Assembly: GCA_028290595.1 (NCBI GenBank)
Contig: JAQGJO010000011.1
Location: forward strand, 1 to 11,691
DNA: 11,691 nucleotides
Direction of reading: 5' to 3'
DNA from: Hyphomicrobiales bacterium
GTDB taxonomy: Bacteria > Pseudomonadota > Alphaproteobacteria > Rhizobiales > Beijerinckiaceae
Both the position numbers and the translations under genes were made by a program. Position 1 is the stretch's first letter, and the number at the start of each line of letters is the position of its first letter. This document shows, piece by piece, positions 5,916 to 11,691 of this stretch. The notes below the pieces were generated by a model. The model did no database searches, was not told where the DNA came from, and saw only the letters and a program-made list of their open reading frames with translations.

Positions 5916-6393
5916 AAGTCTAGTTCGTCATTCCGCGTTCGCGTCAATCGTACTGGACGCCGCGTCGTACGCGTATATCGGCGTTTACATTCCACGCATA
6001 CCGACCACGCAACCCGTGACGGTTCGCAACAACGGCGGCCCCGGCATCAACATCGAGCGCACCGCCGGCGCGTGGATCGTGGGCAACACGGTCACCGGCA
6101 TTAAGGAGAGCGGCATCATCGTTCATCGCAACGCGCAGGCCGACGTGATCGCAAACAAGATCGACGGGAACGGCGGCGACGGCATCACGGCAATGTATGG
6201 CGGCGGCGTGAATTTCCTGAGCGAGCCGCGGAAAGACGGCCCGAATCAGACGACGCAGAACAACGCCGGTTTCGGTCTCCGCTGCAGCACCGGCGGCTAC
6301 GTGGATGGGCCGCTGGGAACGCTCGCGGGAGCGAAGGGCGCGAAGATGATCGACGCGCGTTATGTTGATCGCGCCACGTCAACGCTTCCCTGA
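5908..6393 (+). pseudogene. 5'-truncated right-handed beta-helix repeat protein
   Basis: Protein-like sequence runs in one frame from 5908 (after a TAG) through VYIPRIPTTQPVTVRNNG into three beta-helix rungs of about 22 residues, each starting G-I: GINIERTAGAWIVGNTVTG, GIIVHRNAQADVIANKIDGN and GITAMYGGGV. It then ends in a Gly-rich tail to the TGA at 6391-6393. This is the C-terminal end of a parallel beta-helix (pectate-lyase/NosD-like fold) protein, normally secreted and several hundred residues long. The signal peptide and most rungs are missing. The only in-frame starts, such as GTG at 6016, lie inside conserved sequence with no ribosome site. The break coincides with an inverted repeat at 5888-5915. 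It converges on the serine protease gene, 30 bases away. A functional short product cannot be excluded but is unlikely. Confidence 0.65.
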
Positions 6394-6423
6394 CCTCCGG
6401 TCGTCTTCAATTCCAGGCGGTGC

Positions 6424-7692
6424 CTAGCGCCCTTCGCTGACTTGCTGCGTCACCAGCGTGCCCGCCAGCCAGCCTCGGAATCGGTCAATTGCCGGACCGC
6501 TCGTCAGCGTGAATATCACTTCCACCGTTTTCTTGTCCGAAGACGTAGTGACTTGCGGCGTCGAGCCGTTGTTGCGACTGAGCTCCTGAAATTTCGTCGC
6601 TGCGATCGTGTAGCCGGGCTCTGCCTGGAACTTCAACCTGTATTCGCGTTGCGTCGACCCGACCACGGCGTGGTCATCCTTCGTCTGGCGTATTTCGAAC
6701 GCACGCGAGATTTGTTTGCGCGATCCGCTGGCGGGCAACTGCATATCGCCTGCAAGCGGCCCGCCGGCCGCCGGAGGCACGCCTGCCGCACCGCCCGGGG
6801 GCTCACGATGAGGCGCGGCTGAGGGCGATGGCGAAGGCGAAGGTTGCGGCGGGGCTGCCGCTGCCGTCATGGGCGCATCGATTGAAGCCACTGCCGCTGC
6901 CGAGTTGAAAATTTCACGCGATGCGATTGAGAATCCGCCGAGTGTCTGGTCCGACGCGACGCTGGCAATGCTCGTAGCGCGCGGGAAAGTGTCGTAGGTT
7001 TCCACGTTCGCCGTCTTCAATATCCCGCCGAGGGCCATGTGCATGGGCACGACGATATTGATGCCGAATATCTCCGGCCCGTCGGCCGCGCCCCTGCGGA
7101 GGCTCCCGCTCGCGATGCCAACGACCTTTCCTGCCGCGTTGAAGATTGGGCCCCCGCTGTTTCCGGGATTGATGGCGGCTTCCGTGAGCCACCGCCCGCT
7201 CGGCTCGTCGCGCACGTTGCCCAGGCGCCCTGACGTGAGTGACGGCCCGAGGTCGAGCGGGCAGCCGAGGACGATGAGCTCGTCTCCTACGCGCATCCTG
7301 CGTGAGTCGCCCCTGAACACATACTTAGACGGTATCGGCGCATCGGCGCGCAGGACCGCCAGGTCCATCTTCGGATCCCGGGCGACGACGGTGAGGTTCA
7401 CGGTGCGGTCCTTCGCGTTTGGGTTGACTCGCAGTCTGCCGGTGATTTTCATCGACCGGTACAGGTTCGCATCGGGAATCACGTGGTCATTCGTAAGCGC
7501 GTAGACGTTGTTGTTGAGAAAGAATGCACTGCCTGCGCTCGCCTGCTCGGTCTGACCGTTATAGAGCTCGCCTTCGACGACGATGCAGAGCGTCGCGGGC
7601 AGATTGCGTTCGTAGATGCGTGGTGCGGCACATTGCGCTGCTAGGGGGCACAGCAGAATCGCGGCCGCTGGTATTCGCATTCGGTGGCTCAT
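6424..7692 (-). CDS. Secreted trypsin-like serine protease (S1C/DegP-type) with C-terminal extension
   Basis: A 422-residue exported protease. The N-terminus MSHRMRIPAAAILLCPLAAQ and the following CAA form a Sec signal. The catalytic triad is visible: His70 in TNDHVI, Asp110 in PKMDLAVL and Ser179 in AINPGNSGGP, with the TEAAINPGNSGG context of the HtrA/DegP group. The protease domain ends near residue 230. There is no PDZ domain. Instead there is a Ser/Ala-rich stretch, a Pro-rich linker with PSPSPSPS (284-291) and an unrecognised domain of about 100 residues (320-422) ending LAGTLVTQQVSEGR. GGAGAAGCC precedes the ATG at 7690-7692, which overlaps the stop of the metalloprotease gene as ATGA. 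It is the last gene of a four-gene operon. The substrate is unknown; a periplasmic or outer-surface role with the co-encoded metalloprotease is inferred. Confidence 0.88.
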   Translation of the reverse strand: MSHRMRIPAAAILLCPLAAQCAAPRIYERNLPATLCIVVEGELYNGQTEQASAGSAFFLNNNVYALTNDHVIPDANLYRSMKITGRLRVNPNAKDRTVNLTVVARDPKMDLAVLRADAPIPSKYVFRGDSRRMRVGDELIVLGCPLDLGPSLTSGRLGNVRDEPSGRWLTEAAINPGNSGGPIFNAAGKVVGIASGSLRRGAADGPEIFGINIVVPMHMALGGILKTANVETYDTFPRATSIASVASDQTLGGFSIASREIFNSAAAVASIDAPMTAAAAPPQPSPSPSPSAAPHREPPGGAAGVPPAAGGPLAGDMQLPASGSRKQISRAFEIRQTKDDHAVVGSTQREYRLKFQAEPGYTIAATKFQELSRNNGSTPQVTTSSDKKTVEVIFTLTSGPAIDRFRGWLAGTLVTQQVSEGR

Positions 7693-8363
7693 GGCTTCTC
7701 CGGATACATCAGGCGCACTGCCTTGATGTCGTTATCACTTAACTTTCCGTCACCGATCCACTTCGGGTTGCAATAGTTCATGACGGACGTGAGGTCATAT
7801 TCGGTAGGGCGCCAGTCGCCGTATGGCCCACTCTTTTCAGCCGTGCATTCGGTCGGTGTATCCGGCCTGTTTTGCTCGTGCGCGAACCCGAGCGCGTGCC
7901 CGAACTCGTGCACGGCAACGGTCCTGATGCAGAAGTCGAGCTTGTCCTGACAATAGTCGCGCCCCCAGTTCTTGAATCCGAAATTCAGAATCATGCCGTT
8001 CGGTCGCGCATCGAGGTACCGGCCCAGCACCTCGGCAAGCGGCAGCCCGTCGACGATACGGACACGTATGCCCTGCGAATTGGCTTCACACTTGGCCCAC
8101 CCGGTGAACCTGATCGGCGAGACGGTTTCCCAAGTCTTACTCACGGCATCGCGCACGCTGTCGCGGCGCACGGCATCGCCATCCGATGGGTTTTCCCAGC
8201 ACACCGGGATCTTGCGCTGTGGCCAGATGGCGCTTCGCTGCACGTAAGCGAATGGAAATTCGATGTACTCGAATGGGCCGCGACGCACGATCTTCACGTC
8301 TTGGGCGCTCGCCGCGTGTGCGGCAAGCAGAATCAGAGCGACGCACTTCAATGCGGCTTTCAT
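7689..8363 (-). CDS. Secreted zinc metalloprotease, astacin/matrixin-like
   Basis: A 224-residue metzincin-type protease. Residues 1-20 are a Sec signal (cleavage after ASA, before QD). The zinc site is HEFGHALGFAHEQNRPD (152-168): His152, His156 and His162 would bind zinc, Glu153 is catalytic and Glu163 follows the third His as in astacins. SVMNYC (193-198) is the Met-turn with Met195. Early sequence IPVCWENP (52-59) and AVSKTWETVSPIRFTGW resemble the first strand and helix of matrixin/astacin domains. Six cysteines in the mature part (55, 92, 138, 145, 173, 198) suggest disulfides, consistent with export. No propeptide or C-terminal domain is evident. The ATG at 8361-8363 overlaps the stop of the lipoprotein gene and its own stop overlaps the serine protease start, both as ATGA, so it is translated in tandem with its neighbours. 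Confidence 0.87.
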   Translation of the reverse strand: MKAALKCVALILLAAHAASAQDVKIVRRGPFEYIEFPFAYVQRSAIWPQRKIPVCWENPSDGDAVRRDSVRDAVSKTWETVSPIRFTGWAKCEANSQGIRVRIVDGLPLAEVLGRYLDARPNGMILNFGFKNWGRDYCQDKLDFCIRTVAVHEFGHALGFAHEQNRPDTPTECTAEKSGPYGDWRPTEYDLTSVMNYCNPKWIGDGKLSDNDIKAVRLMYPEKP

Positions 8364-9541
8364 TTCCCGTCGCCTCTGTCCGACGCAGAGACCGAAAGCT
8401 CGACCTTCGTTCCAACTGCGTCCTGGATGACGTACTTGTAGCCGCTGAATGCCTTCCTCGCGGTGAACTGGACGGTGCTGCCGAACGGCGTCAGTTTCGC
8501 CTCGACGGTGTCGGCCGGCGGGATCGTGCCGATCCAGTCGGAGTGATACGGCGCCCGCCCGCCCGAGATGAGAAGCGAGTACGGCTCTTTCACCTTGAGC
8601 GATACCGTGCCGTTCTGCGCGGTCGTCGTGAGCGGTTTTGCACCGTCGATCTTCGCCTTGTCGGCGCAATTCGTCTGCTGCGGGTCGCCGAGCCTGTCGA
8701 AAGCGTCAAGGTGCGCGACGAGCGCGACCCGCGCCTCGTTCACTCGCTTCACCTGGGCCGCGATCTGCTCGGGCGTCGTCGGTGGCGCCGCTGCTTTGGC
8801 GGCTCCTGCATCTTTGTTTTCATCCGGCGGCGCAACGCCCGGCAGGGACGACGCCGAGGCGAATATGGTGCGTCCTGCGGCTGCGAACGCGTCGAGGTTC
8901 GGAGCGTTGTCACGCAGTTGTTTGTTCGCGATGCGCACGATCTCGTCCGCCGCAAGCAGAAGCGTGCCGGCAAGGAGCGGCTCTTTCCTGAGCGTTCCAT
9001 CCGCGCGCTGCAATGCTGCACGCGCGTCGGCGAGCGCGTTAACGACGTCCTGCGGCGTGCCGCCCGTCACCATCGATGCCAGTGCGCTCGTTTCTCTGTC
9101 GAGCGCGCTTCGCTCGTCTTTGATGATCGGCAGGAGCGCAGCCGCAGGCGTGGCGAAGTTGTCGAGACAATGTGCCGCTGACAACGCGGCATCGTAGATG
9201 TCGCCGTAGACCGCGGGCGTGTAAAGCGTGCCCAGCGCCGCACTCGTCCCGCCGACCAGCCCGGCGCCGAGGATCATGTCGCGATGCGCACCGTAAAGGG
9301 CGCCTACCCCTGCGGCGAGCGCGCCTCCCAACACGCCCATCCTTGCTAGCGCAATGTCTCGCTGCTGCCCATTCAGCTTGTCGTTGAGCCGCGTCTTGAG
9401 ATTGTTGATCTGTGTTTTAGCGCCCGCGATCGTTTCGCGGTCGGCGGCTGCGTCGAGTGGCGCAATGCGCGGCGACATCGAGGAACAGCCGTAAGCCAGT
9501 AAAAGAAAAGCCAGTAACGAGACTCGACTCAGGCATTGCAT
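8360..9541 (-). CDS. Lipoprotein with glycine-rich membrane segment and beta-rich C-terminus
   Basis: A 393-residue predicted lipoprotein with no recognised family. The start at 9539-9541 is fixed by GGGGAGGCGGAGCG upstream and by the signal MQCLSRVSLLAFLLLAYGC with Cys19 as lipidation site (AYGC is an unusual lipobox). Next come a helical, probably coiled-coil stretch (34-66), a Gly/Ala-rich hydrophobic region (69-106: LGGALAAGVGALYG, LGAGLVGGTSAALG) resembling a glycine-zipper hairpin, a long helical middle with Ala-rich periodicity (110-290), and a final 80-residue beta-rich domain. That domain (YSLLISGGRAPYHSDW, then GYKYVIQDAVGTKVELSVSAS) looks like a small Ig-like fold. It sits between the DUF1353 gene (29-base gap) and the metalloprotease (ATGA overlap). 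A scaffold or anchor role for the proteases is inferred only. Confidence 0.8.
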   Translation of the reverse strand: MQCLSRVSLLAFLLLAYGCSSMSPRIAPLDAAADRETIAGAKTQINNLKTRLNDKLNGQQRDIALARMGVLGGALAAGVGALYGAHRDMILGAGLVGGTSAALGTLYTPAVYGDIYDAALSAAHCLDNFATPAAALLPIIKDERSALDRETSALASMVTGGTPQDVVNALADARAALQRADGTLRKEPLLAGTLLLAADEIVRIANKQLRDNAPNLDAFAAAGRTIFASASSLPGVAPPDENKDAGAAKAAAPPTTPEQIAAQVKRVNEARVALVAHLDAFDRLGDPQQTNCADKAKIDGAKPLTTTAQNGTVSLKVKEPYSLLISGGRAPYHSDWIGTIPPADTVEAKLTPFGSTVQFTARKAFSGYKYVIQDAVGTKVELSVSASDRGDGK

Positions 9542-9570
9542 CGCTCCGCCTCCCCGTTCGCGGTGGATGA

Positions 9571-10170
9571 TTAACGGCGTGGTCCCAGATCGATTTCGAG
9601 AACCTTGACGCGCCGCGCGCCCGGCGGAGCCGCGGCGGCAGCCTCGCATTTGTTGGAGTTCCACAGGTCCCGCGCGATCGGGGATGAAACAGCCTCATAG
9701 ACCGCATACAGGACGTCCGGACTTTCCGGCGCCTTGCCGTCACGCATCTGTGTCTTGATCGCTTCGGCGAGAACGCGTGCGGAGTCTTCGAAGCTCACGC
9801 TTTCGTAACCGTCGTACCGGCAGCGATGCTGAACGAACAACCAGTCGTGAACGATGTAACCGGGCGCCATGCCCCATGGCGAAAAGCCGGGCACGCCCCA
9901 AAAGAGTCGCGGTATCGAGCCGCCGTCCGTGTGCATGGTTCTCGGCGTGATCTGCCGCTGATCTGACGTGACGAACGTCAGCGGCTCCTTCGGATCAGGC
10001 CGATAAATGAATTGGTCCGGCTCTACCCATTCAACTATCAGCCGACCTGACAACGTGCCCGTCTGTGTCCTCTGGTAGAACGACTGAGCGCATGCGCAAG
10101 TAAGAAGTGCGACGGCGCACGCCGCCAGCGGTGCAAGTCGACGCATATGCCAATGTCCAGCTCGCGCCAT
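9571..10170 (-). CDS. DUF1353 family putative lipoprotein
   Basis: A 199-residue protein with the DUF1353 core: TDGGSIPRLFWGVPGFSPWG (81-100) followed by GYIVHDWLFVQHR (104-116). The family is found in phages and bacteria and its function is unknown. The N-terminus MARAGHWHMRRLAPLAACAV is an export signal ending LTCAC; Cys27 could be lipidated or the peptide cleaved nearby. The ATG at 10168-10170 has GGAGG 6 bases upstream and is preferred. An ATG 21 bases upstream overlaps a putative -10 box and lacks a ribosome site. The C-terminus has an Ala-rich tail (EAAAAAPPGARR). It is the first gene of the four-gene operon. In most DUF1353 proteins the motif is TDFASIPR; here it is TDGGSIPR. Confidence 0.83.
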   Translation of the reverse strand: MARAGHWHMRRLAPLAACAVALLTCACAQSFYQRTQTGTLSGRLIVEWVEPDQFIYRPDPKEPLTFVTSDQRQITPRTMHTDGGSIPRLFWGVPGFSPWGMAPGYIVHDWLFVQHRCRYDGYESVSFEDSARVLAEAIKTQMRDGKAPESPDVLYAVYEAVSSPIARDLWNSNKCEAAAAAPPGARRVKVLEIDLGPRR

Positions 10171-10189
10171 AGCTACCTCCGATGGGAAC

Positions 10190-10218
10190 ATTCTATCGCC
10201 GTGGGAACGATGCTTCCA
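10190..10218 (-). promoter_or_regulatory. Possible promoter of the four-gene operon
   Basis: On the minus strand TAGAAT (5 of 6 of the -10 consensus) lies at 10190-10195, with a poor -35 (TGGAAG, 3 of 6) 17 bases upstream. Transcription would start near 10183, just before the GGAGG of the DUF1353 gene, giving a very short leader. The weak -35 would suit an activated promoter. Confidence 0.3.
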
Positions 10219-10522
10219 TCAGCCATTGGTATTAGCTTTCCGTACGTACTGCGACACATTCAGCCCTTAGTGCTGCACACAGGGCCAGCATTCGCGCCAC
10301 TGTGATCGGCGCCGTGACCGGCCACCCAAGGGTCAGGAGCATCGGATTCAGACGACTAAGCCGTGCATCGGCGCAGCCGACTAGCGGCTTCACCTCGCAC
10401 GGTCCATGCTCAATCAATGCTGACGTTTACTTGCAGCAATGTCCCCCTGAGCCGCCATCGGTCGGATCTTCGTTTCCAACCGACAGATACTTGCTCGCAA
10501 TAGAAACTTCTTTCTCTGCGAC
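10196..10522. other. Gap upstream of the operon, downstream of the monooxygenase
   Basis: About 330 bases with frames of 61-84 codons on both strands that show no ribosome site or recognisable protein pattern. Only weak pairing (AGAAA/TTTCT around 10505) follows the monooxygenase stop on the minus strand, so no convincing terminator is seen. The right half of the operon promoter lies at its left edge. No RNA gene was recognised. Confidence 0.4.
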
Positions 10523-11668
10523 TCAGCCGCCGAGCGGCGTGGAGACTGCGTCGTAGGCATATTCCGCGCCAGGCTCGTTGCCTTTCAGACTGTCTGCGTC
10601 GGGCTCGCCGAGATAACGGTCGCCGCGCTTAGCTGCCTCGTCGGTTGCGGCGCGCGCGCGAGGACCGCGTGTTCGTTGATAAAGCGCAAAGGCTTGCTCC
10701 GGTGTGGCTTCGGATTTCAGGCAGCGCGCAAGAATCATCGCATCTTCGATGGCATTGGCTGCGCCCTGTCCCAGGAACGGCAGCATCGGATGTGCGGCAT
10801 CGCCGAGCAGCACGACGCGCCCGGAAGACCACTCCTCTAGCCACGGACGGCCGAACAAGCCCCACTTGAACACCTGGCCGAGCACCGGCCGAGAAATGAC
10901 GGTTCGGGTGCCCTCGTCGAAGCTTGAGAACTCCTCGAGGAACTCGTCCAGCGGTGCCGGTATGGTCCAGCCCTCTGCTTCCCACTTATTTCGGTGTGCA
11001 ACGGCGACGAAATTCAGCAATTCGCCGCGCCGGACCAGATAACGGTTGATGTGCCGGCCCTGTCCGAACGCGACTGCCGATTCATGCAGGTGTTGAGGCA
11101 GGTCTGCCGTATCGACCAGTCCTCGCCACGCCACGAACCCCGTAAAAACCGGGGGCGCCGGATTGAAGAGCGCCTCGCGGATCGTCGAGCGAATGCCATC
11201 AGCCGCGATCACCACGTCCGCGATCTCCGAGCGACCGTCGGCGAACCGCAGCTGTACCTGTCCATTGCCGGGCTCGACTCGGTCCACGCAGGATCCGAGC
11301 CTCAGCGCACCCGGAGCGGTGTCAGCGAGGCGTGTGATCAGCGCATGCTGCAAATCCCAGCGATGCAGACGCATATAGGGCGCGCCATAGAGCTCGCGAA
11401 AATCCTTGGTCATCATGCGGAAGATGACGCGGCCGGTGCGGTAATGCCGGTATTCCGTCATTGGCGGCGTGACGGAGGTCGCTTCGAGGTCAGGGCCGAC
11501 GCCGAGGTGGTAGAGCACTCGTGTCGCATTGGGCGCAAGCGTAATTCCCGCGCCCTGATCGACTAGTTGGGCCGCTCGCTCGTACACAGTCACGGCGAAG
11601 CCTGCCTGGCTCATAGCCAAGGCGGTATTCAGGCCACCGATGCCACCTCCCACAATCGCGATCTTCAT
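10523..11668 (-). CDS. FAD-dependent monooxygenase, salicylate hydroxylase-like
   Basis: A 381-residue group A flavoprotein monooxygenase. Such enzymes use NAD(P)H and oxygen to hydroxylate aromatic acids in the cytoplasm. All three signatures are visible: the dinucleotide-binding GGGIGG (7-12) with Glu30 in VYER for the adenosine ribose, the DG motif at 157-158 (AADGIRS), and the GD motif at 289-290 in RVVLLGDAAHPMLPFLGQGA. The sequence style resembles salicylate 1-hydroxylase, 6-hydroxynicotinate 3-monooxygenase and 3-hydroxybenzoate 6-hydroxylase, and sequence alone does not settle the substrate. Length is close to the family's usual 380-400. AAGGCGAG precedes the ATG at 11666-11668. No regulator or partner gene is inside the window; one could lie to the right of 11691. 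Confidence 0.88.
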   Translation of the reverse strand: MKIAIVGGGIGGLNTALAMSQAGFAVTVYERAAQLVDQGAGITLAPNATRVLYHLGVGPDLEATSVTPPMTEYRHYRTGRVIFRMMTKDFRELYGAPYMRLHRWDLQHALITRLADTAPGALRLGSCVDRVEPGNGQVQLRFADGRSEIADVVIAADGIRSTIREALFNPAPPVFTGFVAWRGLVDTADLPQHLHESAVAFGQGRHINRYLVRRGELLNFVAVAHRNKWEAEGWTIPAPLDEFLEEFSSFDEGTRTVISRPVLGQVFKWGLFGRPWLEEWSSGRVVLLGDAAHPMLPFLGQGAANAIEDAMILARCLKSEATPEQAFALYQRTRGPRARAATDEAAKRGDRYLGEPDADSLKGNEPGAEYAYDAVSTPLGG

Positions 11669-11691
11669 GTTTTCTCGCCTTCGTATGTGCG

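Noticed and set aside
8364..8669. N-terminal extension of the metalloprotease frame
   Set aside because: It is the antisense-like shadow of the lipoprotein gene in another frame; the signal peptide and ATGA overlap place the start at 8363.
8186..9181. Long plus-strand open frames opposite the lipoprotein gene
   Set aside because: They are Arg/Ser-rich frames typical of high-GC antisense shadows, with no ribosome site or domain pattern.
10232..10556. Small frames of 61-84 codons upstream of the protease operon
   Set aside because: No ribosome sites or protein-like patterns, and one runs into the monooxygenase gene on the opposite strand.

Overview
The window looks like chromosomal DNA from a GC-rich betaproteobacterium, most likely Burkholderia/Paraburkholderia or a close relative. 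This is inferred from gene content and from the protein styles (a PQQ sugar dehydrogenase, an aromatic-ring flavin monooxygenase, secreted protease genes). No rRNA or other taxonomic marker is present. Base composition is uneven. 60-base blocks counted by hand give about 43% (2821-2880), 50% (3421-3480) and 47% (4321-4380) GC in the middle, against about 75% (8821-8880) and 63% (11161-11220) on the right. The middle is therefore probably acquired DNA.

Left part (1-2066): a toxin-antitoxin pair of the HI1419/HI1420 (HigB-like/HigA-like) type runs leftward and its antitoxin is cut by the window edge. The toxin frame has no ATG, and a near-consensus promoter lies over the only nearby ATG. Rightward from 846 is a secreted PQQ-dependent sugar dehydrogenase-like protein that appears to lack the usual catalytic histidine.

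Middle (2067-5900): an accessory, defence-like island. After a gene-poor stretch with a faint IS3-type transposase trace come three consecutive rightward genes (2690-3253, 3311-3991, 4062-4565). Each encodes a small helical protein with an R-x(4-5)-H motif typical of HEPN ribonuclease-like domains, and the first resembles the AbiU2 type. Facing them is a leftward Abi-alpha (DUF4393) gene. With the toxin-antitoxin pair this makes five or six abortive-infection-style genes in about 5 kb. The three-HEPN plus Abi-alpha arrangement is the best candidate here for an undescribed system. It is bounded on the right by a gap with strong inverted repeats and by the broken C-terminal end of a beta-helix protein.

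Right part (6424-10170): a compact leftward four-gene operon whose products all appear exported. In transcription order they are a DUF1353 putative lipoprotein, a lipoprotein with a glycine-rich membrane segment and a beta-rich C-terminal end, a zinc metalloprotease with an astacin-type HExxHxxGxxHE site, and a trypsin-like serine protease with a proline-rich linker and an unrecognised C-terminal domain. The last three genes are joined by ATGA stop/start overlaps, which implies coordinated production of an envelope-associated two-protease module. A 330-base gap precedes the last gene, a leftward salicylate hydroxylase-type FAD monooxygenase (10523-11668) complete within the window.
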